64,000 nucleotides of DNA from NCBI GenBank assembly GCA_036405815.1, contig DASWWX010000001.1:1-64000 (forward strand), written 5' to 3'. Below are positions 26,410 through 34,078 of the stretch, piece after piece. Position 1 is the stretch's first letter. Every line of letters begins with the position of its first letter. Made by a program: the position numbers and the translations under genes. Source of the stretch: Solimonas sp036405815 (lineage in GTDB: Bacteria; Pseudomonadota; Gammaproteobacteria; Nevskiales; Nevskiaceae). The notes beneath the pieces are model-generated. The model saw only the letters and a list, made by a program, of their open reading frames with translations, was not told where the DNA came from and made no database searches.

Positions 26410-27294
26410 TCAGGCCGTCACCGCACGCAGCAGGGCCGCGACGCCGATCCGGCGCGCCCGCTCGCGCTGCGCGGCGTCACGCAACAGCAGCGTGCCGGCA
26501 AAGCCCAGCGCATTGATGCTGATGCCGTCGAGCGCGGCCTGCGTACGCGGCACCAGCATCATCCAGCCGGGCGCGATCAGGCCGTTGTAGTCCTCGCAGC
26601 GCCCGGCATCGGGATCGCGTCCGATCGCCGACAGCAGACGCCGGTACGCCGCGTGCAGCGATTCGGCATCGAGCACGGGCACCGCGGTCAGCGCATGCCG
26701 GAACGGCAAACGCGCCACGCACACATCGCCGACTGCCGCCTCCGTCAGCGCCGCCAACACCGCGGCCGACACTGGCAACCCGCGGCGCTCTGCATCCAGC
26801 GTCGCCGGCACCCATTGCAGGTGCCGATGCGGCTGACTGCCGCCGGCGATCGCGCCGGCGTTGTAGAACACCAGTCCTCCCAACAATCCCAGCACTACCG
26901 CCGTCGCCGCGCAGTTGGCCGGACTCAGGGGTGCCGACTGCGCTTCGAACGCCTCGGTCACGATCAACGCATGCGGCTCGATGACCGGAAACTTGTTGAG
27001 CAACAGTACGTGCCGCTGCGGTAAATGGGCGACGTACAGCGTCGGGTCGTAAGGCAGGAACGGATTGGCGCGCGACGAAGACGTGGCAGCGCTTGCGCTC
27101 CCGGCCGGCGGCTTGCGTCGCAGGCTGTCGACGATGCGCAGTGCATAGGGCACAGCCTCGTCTTCCACCGTTTCCACCGCGGTGGCGATCGGCTGCAGCG
27201 CGCCCGAGGCGCGCGCCACCTCGGTCACGATGTCGATACGCTCACGAAGGGCCGCGGGATCGGCGGGCAGGTCGAAGCGAGGCGCAACGTTCAT
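26410..27294 (-). CDS. Ap4A phosphorylase-like ATP adenylyltransferase
   Basis: A 294-residue HIT-superfamily protein. The motif GGSQPHRHLQWVP (H156, H158) matches the active site of diadenosine tetraphosphate phosphorylases (Apa1/Apa2 type). NPFLPYDPTLYV, LLLNKFPVIEPHALIVT and EDYNGLIAPGWMMLVPR are also family blocks. The expected reaction is phosphorolysis of Ap4A to ATP and ADP, limiting this stress-linked nucleotide. The ATG at 27294 is the first reasonable start; upstream codons in the frame overlap the E2 gene antisense in sense order. It follows the bkd genes by 86 bp on the same strand and may be the last gene of that operon. Confidence 0.83.
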   Translation of the reverse strand: MNVAPRFDLPADPAALRERIDIVTEVARASGALQPIATAVETVEDEAVPYALRIVDSLRRKPPAGSASAATSSSRANPFLPYDPTLYVAHLPQRHVLLLNKFPVIEPHALIVTEAFEAQSAPLSPANCAATAVVLGLLGGLVFYNAGAIAGGSQPHRHLQWVPATLDAERRGLPVSAAVLAALTEAAVGDVCVARLPFRHALTAVPVLDAESLHAAYRRLLSAIGRDPDAGRCEDYNGLIAPGWMMLVPRTQAALDGISINALGFAGTLLLRDAAQRERARRIGVAALLRAVTA

Positions 27295-27380
27295 GCCGGC
27301 GACAGTGCCGCGCCGCGGCACCCGATGCAACCGGGTCTCGCCTGCCGCCGCGACAACACGTCGCCAACGCGTCGCGCCGC

Positions 27381-28652
27381 TCAGTCGATGAACAACGTCG
27401 CCGGATGTTCGAGCAGCGTCTTGATCGCCTGGATGAACTCGGCGGCGTCCCAACCATCGACGACACGGTGATCGAATGACGACGACAGGTTCATCGTCAA
27501 TCGCGGCACGACCCCGCCATTCCTGAACGCCGGGCGCTCGACGATCTTGTTGACGCCGACGATCGCGACTTCCGGCGCATTGATGATCGGCGTCGAGACG
27601 ATGCCGCCCATCGGGCCGAGGCTGCTGATCGTGATGCTGGAGCCACCCAGTTCCTCGCGCTTGGCCTTGCCGGTGCGCGCCGCCTCGGCGAGGCGCCGAA
27701 TCTCGGTGGCCGACTGCCACAGATCCAGCATCTCGGCATGGCGCACCACCGGCACGACCAGACCCTGCGGCGTCTGCGTGGCGATGCCGACGTGCGAAGC
27801 CGCCGGGCGATGCACGAGGCCGGCCTCGTCGTCGTAGGTCGCGTTGATCTGCGGAAAGCGCGGACGCACCTTGACCAGCGCCCGCATCAGGAACGGCAGC
27901 ACCGTCAGCTTGCCGCGATCCTTGCCGTGTTGCGCGTTGAGATGCTGGCGCAGCGCCTCCAGTTCGGTGACATCCACTTCCTCGACGTAGGCGAAGTGCG
28001 GGATGCGCTGCTTGGCGCGCTGCATCGCCTCGGCGATCTTGCGGCGCAGGCCGATGACCTTGATCATCTCCACCGCGTCGCTGGCGACCGCCGCCGCACT
28101 CGCCGCCGGCGCACGCGCGGCCGGCGATGGAGCGGCCGCGCAGTACTGCTCCAGATCTTCGCGGGTGATGCGCCCGCGCGGGCCACTGCCCGGCACCTGA
28201 TCGAGATCGACGTCCAGCTCGCGGGCGCGCTTGCGCACCGCGGGCGAGGTCTGCGGTTTCTCGCCCGCCGGCCGCACCGGCATGGCCGACGGCAACGTCG
28301 ATGGGATGGCGGTGCTGGTCGCGCCGGCGGTCGATGGCGGCGTGGACGGCATGGTGGAGGACGCAGCCGGCACAGCCGCCGGCGGCGCGCTGGCTTCCGT
28401 CGCTGCCGCCGCATCGGTCTCGATCACCACCAGCGCCGCACCGACGGCGATCTTGTCGCCGGCCTCGCCCAGGCGCTCGACGACGCGACCCGCAACCGGC
28501 GACGGGATTTCCACCGCGGCCTTGTCGGTCAGCATATCAACCAGCGGCTGATCCTCGACGACGACGTCGCCGAGTTCGACACGCCAGGTCGCGATTTCGG
28601 ATTCGGCGATCCCTTCGCCGACGTCGGGCAGCTTGAAGACGTAGCGCGCCAT
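27381..28652 (-). CDS. bkdB: Branched-chain 2-oxoacid dehydrogenase E2 (dihydrolipoamide acyltransferase)
   Basis: A 423-residue E2 with one lipoyl domain (residues 1-80; lipoylated Lys in MLTDKAAVEIPSP), an Ala/Pro-rich linker, a peripheral-subunit-binding domain (SPAVRKRARELDVDLDQVPG then RITREDLEQY) and a catalytic domain ending in FDHRVVDGWDAAEF with the active-site His and Asp. It transfers the branched-chain acyl group from E1 to CoA. The start is one base past the E1beta stop. E1 type and the BkdR-like regulator nearby favour the branched-chain complex over pyruvate dehydrogenase. No E3 gene is in the cluster. Confidence 0.95.
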   Translation of the reverse strand: MARYVFKLPDVGEGIAESEIATWRVELGDVVVEDQPLVDMLTDKAAVEIPSPVAGRVVERLGEAGDKIAVGAALVVIETDAAAATEASAPPAAVPAASSTMPSTPPSTAGATSTAIPSTLPSAMPVRPAGEKPQTSPAVRKRARELDVDLDQVPGSGPRGRITREDLEQYCAAAPSPAARAPAASAAAVASDAVEMIKVIGLRRKIAEAMQRAKQRIPHFAYVEEVDVTELEALRQHLNAQHGKDRGKLTVLPFLMRALVKVRPRFPQINATYDDEAGLVHRPAASHVGIATQTPQGLVVPVVRHAEMLDLWQSATEIRRLAEAARTGKAKREELGGSSITISSLGPMGGIVSTPIINAPEVAIVGVNKIVERPAFRNGGVVPRLTMNLSSSFDHRVVDGWDAAEFIQAIKTLLEHPATLFID

Positions 28653-28653
28653 G

Positions 28654-29667
28654 TCAGCTCTCCATCACGCGCTTCAAGGCCCGGCCCACGCGGTCCGGCC
28701 CCGGGAAGTACGCCCACTCCAGCGCATGCGGGTACGGGGTGTCCCAGCCGGTGACACGCTCGATCGGCGCCTCCAGGCTCCAGAAGCAGCGCTCCTGCAC
28801 CTGCGACAGCAGCTCGGCGCCGAAGCCGCCGGTGCGCGTCGCCTCATGCACGATCACGCAACGGCCGGTCTTCTCCACCGAAGTCGCGATCGTGTCGGCG
28901 TCGAGCGGGAACAGGGTCCGCAGGTCGATGACCTCGGCGTCCACGCCGGCTTCTTCCGCGGCCTTCAGACAGACGTGCACCATCGTCCCGTAGGTGACGA
29001 CGGTCACCTGCGTGCCGGGCCGCGCGACCGCGGCCTTGCCCAGTTCGATGCGGTAGTAGCCCTCCGGCACCTCACCCGCCGGATGCTTGGACCACGGAAT
29101 CAGCGGACGATCGTGATGGCCGTCGAACGGTCCGTTGTAGATGCGCTTGGGCTCGAAGAAGATCACCGGATCGTCGTCCTCGATCGCTGCGATCAGCAGC
29201 CCCTTGGCGTCGTACGGCGACGACGGCATCACCGTCTTCAGGCCGCTGACGTGCGTGAAGATGCCTTCCGGGCTCTGGCTGTGTGTCTGTCCGCCGAAGA
29301 TGCCGCCCCCGCAGGGCGCGCGCACCGTGATCGGCGCGGAGAACTCGCCGGCCGAGCGGTAACGCAGGCGCGCCGCCTCCGACACCAGCTGGTCGAACGC
29401 CGGATAGATGTAGTCGGCGAACTGGATCTCCGCGACCGGACGCAGGCCGTACACGCCCATGCCGACCGCAGTGCCAATGATGCCGCCCTCGGCGATCGGC
29501 GTATCGAACACGCGCGTCTTGCCGTACTTCTTCTGCAGGCCGGCGGTGCAGCGGAACACACCGCCGAAGTAACCGACGTCCTCGCCGAACACGACCACGT
29601 TCGGATCGCGCGCCATCATCACGTCCATCGCCGAATTAATGGCCTGAATCATGTTCATGGTGCTCAT
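28654..29667 (-). CDS. bkdA2: Branched-chain 2-oxoacid dehydrogenase E1 beta subunit
   Basis: A 337-residue E1beta, one half of the thiamine-diphosphate-dependent decarboxylase. Blocks are VVFGEDVGYFGGVFRCT, RVFDTPIAEGGIIGTAVGMG, EIQFADYIYPAFDQ, RAPCGGGIFGGQTHSQSPE and VIDLRTLFPLD, all close to BkdA2-type chains. The ATG at 29667 starts MSTMNMIQAINSAMD. It is separated from the E1alpha gene by about 190 bp of hairpin-rich non-coding DNA, which is unusual, and abuts E2. Confidence 0.96.
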   Translation of the reverse strand: MSTMNMIQAINSAMDVMMARDPNVVVFGEDVGYFGGVFRCTAGLQKKYGKTRVFDTPIAEGGIIGTAVGMGVYGLRPVAEIQFADYIYPAFDQLVSEAARLRYRSAGEFSAPITVRAPCGGGIFGGQTHSQSPEGIFTHVSGLKTVMPSSPYDAKGLLIAAIEDDDPVIFFEPKRIYNGPFDGHHDRPLIPWSKHPAGEVPEGYYRIELGKAAVARPGTQVTVVTYGTMVHVCLKAAEEAGVDAEVIDLRTLFPLDADTIATSVEKTGRCVIVHEATRTGGFGAELLSQVQERCFWSLEAPIERVTGWDTPYPHALEWAYFPGPDRVGRALKRVMES

Positions 29668-29858
29668 GACACGGTGCCTTGAGCGGCGCAGCCGCGAAAG
29701 TGGGGTGAGCCGAGCGTTTTGCGCAGAGCACTGCTCTGCGCGAGGCGAACGCCCGCCCAGACTTGGGCGGGCCGGCGCGTTAGCGGGGAATGAGCAACGC
29801 GCACCGACTGGCGACGAGGCTGGGATCGGAGGGATGCTTGCTGAGGCGCGGCCATGAC
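29668..29858. repeat. Hairpin cluster between E1alpha and E1beta genes
   Basis: A 191-bp gap inside an operon whose other E1beta/E2 junction is one base. It carries three perfect inverted repeats: GCGGC-GCA-GCCGC (29683-29695), GCGCAGAGC-ACT-GCTCTGCGC (29721-29741) and GCCCGCCCA-GACT-TGGGCGGGC (29751-29772). The layout resembles REP/BIME-type intergenic elements, which often stabilise or split polycistronic mRNA. Confidence 0.7.
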
Positions 29859-31115
29859 TCAGTGTCCTCCCAGCAGTTCGTCGCGCTGGCGCTGCAGGTG
29901 CGCCGGCATGTCCTTGAAAACGTCCTCGAACATGCTGTCCGGCGCGATCGGCGTGCTGCCCAGCGTGCCGTAGCGCTCCGCTTCCTTCAGCGTCGCCTTC
30001 ACTTCGGCATCGAGTTGCTGCGTCAGCTCCGCATGCTGCGCCTCGGACCATTCGCCCAGCGCGATCAGGTGCTGCTTCAGGCGCTCGATCGGATCGCCGA
30101 GCGGCCAGTTCACGGCCTCGTCCTGCGGGCGGTAGGCGGACGGATCGTCGCTGGTGGAATGCGCAGCGGCGCGGTAGGTGAACAGCTCGATCATCGTCGG
30201 GCCGAGATTGCGGCGCGCGCGCTCCGCGGCCCAGCGCGTCACCGCATACACCGCGAGAAAGTCGTTGCCGTCGACGCGCAGGCCGGGAATCCCGTAGCCC
30301 AGCGCACGCGCGGCGAAGGTCGCGCGCTCGCCGCCAGCGAAACCCTGGAACGAGGAGATCGCCCACTGGTTGTTGACGACGTTGAGGATGACCGGCGCCT
30401 GATACACGGCGCCGAAGGTCATCGCGTAATGGAAGTCGGCTTCCGCGGTCGTGCCGTCGCCGATCCAGCCGGCGGCGATGCGGGTATCGTTCTTGATCGC
30501 CGAGGCCATCGCCCAGCCCACCGCCTGCGGCAGCTGCGTGCCCAGATTGCCGGAGATCGAGAAGAAACCGGCCGCCTTGGACGAGTACATGATCGGCAAC
30601 TGCCGGCCTTTCAGGCGATCGCGGCTGTTGTTGAAGATCTGGCACATCATGTCGAGGATCGGCCACTCGCGCGCGATCAGCAGACCCTGCTGCCGGTAGC
30701 TCGGGAACAGCATGTCCTGCGGGTCCAGCGCGTAGGCCTGCGCAACCGCCACCGCTTCCTCGCCCGTGGACTTGATGTAGAAGCTGGTTTTGCCCTGTCG
30801 CTGCACGCGCAGCATGCGGTCGTCGAAGGTGCGCGTCAGCAGCATGTGACGGAGTCCGGCGCGCAAACGGTCGGCCGGCAACTGCGGGTCCCACTCACCC
30901 ACCGCCCGATGTCCGTCGTCGAGCACGCGGATCAGGTCATAGGGATAAGCGCGCAGCGCCGTTTCGGGCGCATCCACTGCGGGCCGCGGCAGCTGGCCGG
31001 CCGGCGGAATGCACAAGCCGCTGAAATCGGGCGCCTCACCCGGCCGAGCCTTGGGCTCCGGTACATACAGTTGCAGGCCCGCCGATGACGGCGCCTGCGA
31101 GTGCTCATCGCGCAT
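29859..31115 (-). CDS. bkdA1: Branched-chain 2-oxoacid dehydrogenase E1 alpha subunit
   Basis: A 418-residue E1alpha. The thiamine-diphosphate motif begins GDGTTAEADFHYAMTF and ends VVNNQWAIS. RTFDDRML, SFYIKSTGEEAVAV and the phosphorylation-loop-like YRAAAHSTSDDPSAYR also match BkdA1-type chains. The N-terminal 40 residues (YVPEPKARPGEAPDFSGL) are typical of the proteobacterial branched-chain subunit. Together with E1beta and E2 it degrades the oxoacids of Val, Leu and Ile to acyl-CoA. First gene of the operon, divergent from the Lrp-type regulator. Confidence 0.96.
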   Translation of the reverse strand: MRDEHSQAPSSAGLQLYVPEPKARPGEAPDFSGLCIPPAGQLPRPAVDAPETALRAYPYDLIRVLDDGHRAVGEWDPQLPADRLRAGLRHMLLTRTFDDRMLRVQRQGKTSFYIKSTGEEAVAVAQAYALDPQDMLFPSYRQQGLLIAREWPILDMMCQIFNNSRDRLKGRQLPIMYSSKAAGFFSISGNLGTQLPQAVGWAMASAIKNDTRIAAGWIGDGTTAEADFHYAMTFGAVYQAPVILNVVNNQWAISSFQGFAGGERATFAARALGYGIPGLRVDGNDFLAVYAVTRWAAERARRNLGPTMIELFTYRAAAHSTSDDPSAYRPQDEAVNWPLGDPIERLKQHLIALGEWSEAQHAELTQQLDAEVKATLKEAERYGTLGSTPIAPDSMFEDVFKDMPAHLQRQRDELLGGH

Positions 31116-31231
31116 CTAGGTCTCCTCGACGACGCACGGATTCGCCACCAAGGCTGCCGCGCACACCAGGAACAGTCTAGACGGGCAAACCCGCGCTTTC
31201 GTTCCCATTTTCTCGACTTTCCGACCGTTTG

Positions 31232-31246
31232 TGGAACAATGTTCCA
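31232..31246. promoter_or_regulatory. 15-bp palindrome in the bkd/regulator divergent promoter
   Basis: TGGAACA-A-TGTTCCA is a perfect inverted repeat, 25 bases before the regulator start and 117 bases before E1alpha. A 15-bp palindrome is the usual size for an Lrp/AsnC site, so autoregulation and bkd control are plausible. Confidence 0.6.
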
Positions 31247-31270
31247 GATAACTCCCCATTCAAGGAACGC

Positions 31271-31753
31271 ATGAGCGACGAACAGGAATCCCTCGACACC
31301 CTCGACCTGCGCATTCTCGACCTGCTGCAGCGCGATGCCACGCTGGCGGCGGCGGACATCGCCGAACGCGTCGCCTCGTCGAAAACGGTGGTCTGGCGCC
31401 GCATCCAGAAGCTGGTCGACAGTGGGGTTGTGCGTGCGCGCGTGGCGCTGCTGGATCACCGCAGGATCGGACTCGGCGTGATGGTGTTCGCGCACGTGAA
31501 GATGTCGCATCACGGCCGCGACGTGCTGCCCAAGTTTCTGGAGGCGATCAAGCGCTTCCCGCAGATCATCGAGTGCCACACGCTGATGGGCGACGTCGAC
31601 TTCCTGCTCAAGATCGTGGTGCCCAGCGTCGAGGATTACGAGCACTTCGTCTGGCAGAAGCTGTCGCAGCTCGACGGCGTGCAGGGGATCAATTCCTCGA
31701 TCTCGATCCGCCAAGCCATCAACACCACGCGCCTGCCGCTGCCGTCGGCCTGA
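31271..31753 (+). CDS. bkdR: Lrp/AsnC-family regulator (BkdR-like)
   Basis: A 160-residue regulator: an N-terminal winged HTH (LDLRILDLLQRDATLAAADIAERVASSKTV split over residues 10-40) and a C-terminal RAM ligand domain (ECHTLMGDVDFLLKIVV, VQGINSSISI). Lrp/AsnC regulators of this type (BkdR in Pseudomonas) activate branched-chain dehydrogenase genes in response to branched-chain amino acids. The ATG at 31271 has AAGGA just upstream; the ATG at 31229 lies within the palindrome and is rejected. Divergent to E1alpha. Confidence 0.88.
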   Translation: MSDEQESLDTLDLRILDLLQRDATLAAADIAERVASSKTVVWRRIQKLVDSGVVRARVALLDHRRIGLGVMVFAHVKMSHHGRDVLPKFLEAIKRFPQIIECHTLMGDVDFLLKIVVPSVEDYEHFVWQKLSQLDGVQGINSSISIRQAINTTRLPLPSA

Positions 31754-31779
31754 GCGGCAAGGCCGCGCAGCGTCAACGA

Positions 31780-33009
31780 TCAGGTCGTCCCTATGATCTC
31801 GCCATCGGCGTCCACGCCCGTGGCGATACAGGCACGATCACGACCGGCGCCCTTGGCGCGATACAGCAGACGATCGGCGGCCTGGATCAATCGCGGACCG
31901 TCGGCCGCGGCGCCGGGGATCGCGGCAACGAGGCCGACGCTGGTGCTCAAGCGCAAGGGCGGCTTGCCGACCTCGACCGCCACCCCGATCTCGCGGATGC
32001 CCCGCAACAAGGTCTGCGCCAGCGTCGCCAGTTCGTCCGGTCGCACGTCGTAGCAGACCAGCACGAACTCCTCGCCGCCGTAACGGGCACGGATATCCAG
32101 CGGACGCCGCCCCAGCGGCAAGGCCCGAATCGCCTGACCGGCCAGTCGCAGCACGTCATCGCCCTGACCGTGACCGTAGGTGTCGTTGATCCGCTTGAAA
32201 TGATCGAGGTCGATCAGCGCCACCGCCATCCAGCGCCGGTCGCGAGCCGCCTGCCCCACGGCGCGCGCATAGAGCAGATCGAAGGCACCGCGATTCAGGA
32301 CCCCGGTCAGCGCATCGGTCTCCGAGATGGTGCGGATGCGCAGGCGATTGAGATAGGAGTCGCGGTTCAACAGGTCGATGGTGACCAGGCCGCCGATGCC
32401 GATCAGCCAGAAGTACAAGGACTCATAGACGAAATGCTTGACCGGGTAATGCGTATCGACGCCGATCAGCACCGCGAGCAACGACATGCCGATCGTGAGC
32501 GAGCCGCCGAGAATGATCAGGCGCACGCGAAAGCCGCCGAAGAAGGCCACGGCCATCACCGCGAAATTGACCACGTGCAGGGGATAATTGATCTGACCCA
32601 TCAGATGCAGCCAGTGCATCGACAGGACCGCCGCCCACAGCGTGAGATTGCCCGCGACATTGATCGCGCCCAAGGGCCTGGCGCCGGTGACGTACAGCGG
32701 CGCCACCGCCGCAAGCGTCAGCACCGGCAACGCCCAGCCCCACTGGATCCACAGCGTCAGCGGCAGCGTCGCATCCGGCACCTCGAACAGAATCCGGTTG
32801 AACGCGGGGCTGACGAGAAACGACGCGGCGCAGATGCCGAAGAAAATCACCCGCGACCAGCGATAGCGACGATTCAGATGCCGCCGGTAGGCGGCCTCCA
32901 ACGCCCCGCTGAAGGACAGCCGCGCGAACATGCGTCGCTGCGCCTGCTGATACGCCTCCGCACTCAGGCCTCGCGGCGACGCTGTCGAACTGTCGGAGCT
33001 GGGAGACAT
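31780..33009 (-). CDS. Membrane-bound diguanylate cyclase (GGEEF)
   Basis: A 409-residue protein. About six hydrophobic spans fill residues 40-215 with no recognised sensor. The C-terminal GGDEF domain has LIDLDHFKRINDTYGHGQGDD and YGGEEFVLV (about residue 313). An RxxD inhibitory site (RPLD) sits five residues before GGEEF. It should synthesise c-di-GMP. The start ATG at 33009 has a weak ribosome site. Convergent with bkdR. Confidence 0.93.
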   Translation of the reverse strand: MSPSSDSSTASPRGLSAEAYQQAQRRMFARLSFSGALEAAYRRHLNRRYRWSRVIFFGICAASFLVSPAFNRILFEVPDATLPLTLWIQWGWALPVLTLAAVAPLYVTGARPLGAINVAGNLTLWAAVLSMHWLHLMGQINYPLHVVNFAVMAVAFFGGFRVRLIILGGSLTIGMSLLAVLIGVDTHYPVKHFVYESLYFWLIGIGGLVTIDLLNRDSYLNRLRIRTISETDALTGVLNRGAFDLLYARAVGQAARDRRWMAVALIDLDHFKRINDTYGHGQGDDVLRLAGQAIRALPLGRRPLDIRARYGGEEFVLVCYDVRPDELATLAQTLLRGIREIGVAVEVGKPPLRLSTSVGLVAAIPGAAADGPRLIQAADRLLYRAKGAGRDRACIATGVDADGEIIGTT

Positions 33010-33091
33010 CGAGTCTGAAGATTCCGCTGTCGGCGCGACGGCACTCGGGCACCCTCTTTCGGGCGCTGACCGTGAAGATACCCGGAGGATG

Positions 33092-33142
33092 TCACAGGGA
33101 TTCCTCTAACACCATGGTTCTGATTGATATTTTCTTGCCCAT
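33092..33142 (-). CDS. Possible 16-residue leader peptide upstream of the GGEEF gene
   Basis: An ATG at 33142 is preceded by AGGGGG with good spacing and opens MGKKISIRTMVLEESL then stop. The stretch is less GC-rich than its surroundings. It ends 83 bases before the diguanylate cyclase start. It is too short to prove and may be chance. Confidence 0.25.
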   Translation of the reverse strand: MGKKISIRTMVLEESL

Positions 33143-33238
33143 TGTGACCCCCTGCGTCATGCCATGTGTGAGCGACGGCTCCGCCACCCGGTCCTGCGCC
33201 CTCACTACCGCCGACTCGATTCTGGACGCTTGTTGAAT

Positions 33239-33257
33239 TACTGACACGGCGTCAGTA
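33239..33257. promoter_or_regulatory. TetR-type operator-like palindrome
   Basis: TACTGAC-ACGGC-GTCAGTA, 7-bp perfect arms with a 5-bp centre, 90 bp upstream of the TetR/efflux operon. Size and TGAC/GTCA arms fit TetR-family sites. The rest of the 337-bp gap 33010-33346 shows only the short leader-like ORF. Confidence 0.6.
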
Positions 33258-33346
33258 GAGTGCCACTCGGACGGGGCACGCCACCCCGCGGCCGCGACGC
33301 GGCGACACCCGGCCATCACCAATCGAGCAGTACAGGGGGATCCGCT

Positions 33347-34078
33347 TTGTCCGCGAACCGCAGCCAGGTCCGTCGGCGGGAAGAGAAGGAGCAGCGTCGC
33401 GAAGAGATCGTCGACGCCGCCGAAATCGTATTCCAGCGCCAGGGCTACGCCACTGCCAAGATGGAAGACGTGGCGCGGCAAGCCCGCGTGTCGCGTGCGC
33501 TGGTCTATCTCTACTTCCGTAACAAGGAAGAGCTGTACTTCGCGATCTGCGTACGCGCGCTGCATCTGATCCGCGAACGCTTCGTGGCCGCGGCCGCCGC
33601 CGCGCCCAGCGGACTCGAGAAGATCCACGCGATCGGCCGGGCGTATGTGCGCTTCGCTGGCGACTGCCCCGGTTACTTCCATGCGCTGACGCATCTCGAA
33701 TCGCATAAACCGACCGAGGTCGCGCCCGACAGCATCGAGCGCGCGGCGCTGGACGCCGGCAAGGCCGTGCACGGCGTGACGATCGCCGCGCTCGAACAGG
33801 GCATGCGTGACGGCAGCATCCGCAAGGACGCCGGCGATCCGCTGATGCTGGCGCTGAGCCTGTGGGCGTTCTCGCACGGCGCGATCCAGCTCTCGATCAG
33901 CAAGAAGAACCTGTTCGCCGACGTGGGCGTCGATCTGGCCGACTTCACCCAGGCAGCGCTGCGCTTCGGCCTGCGCGGCCTGCTGCCACCGACGGACCTC
34001 GTCCCCGAACCCCCGTCCGATGCGCGCGTGCGCGCACCGTCACCGCCCCGCGCCCGCACGCCCCGGAGCCGCCGATGA
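33347..34078 (+). CDS. TetR-family regulator of the RND efflux operon
   Basis: A 243-residue TetR repressor. The HTH domain (EIVDAAEIVFQRQGYATAKM, DVARQARVSRALVYLYFRNKEEL) is at residues 18-66, the helical ligand domain follows, and a Pro/Arg-rich tail ends the protein. The best start is TTG at 33347, with AGGGGGA six bases upstream; the ATG at 33260 gives an atypical Gly/Pro-rich extension. The stop overlaps the TolC gene start (ATGA), so regulator and pump are one operon and the regulator probably represses it. Confidence 0.87.
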   Translation: MSANRSQVRRREEKEQRREEIVDAAEIVFQRQGYATAKMEDVARQARVSRALVYLYFRNKEELYFAICVRALHLIRERFVAAAAAAPSGLEKIHAIGRAYVRFAGDCPGYFHALTHLESHKPTEVAPDSIERAALDAGKAVHGVTIAALEQGMRDGSIRKDAGDPLMLALSLWAFSHGAIQLSISKKNLFADVGVDLADFTQAALRFGLRGLLPPTDLVPEPPSDARVRAPSPPRARTPRSRR

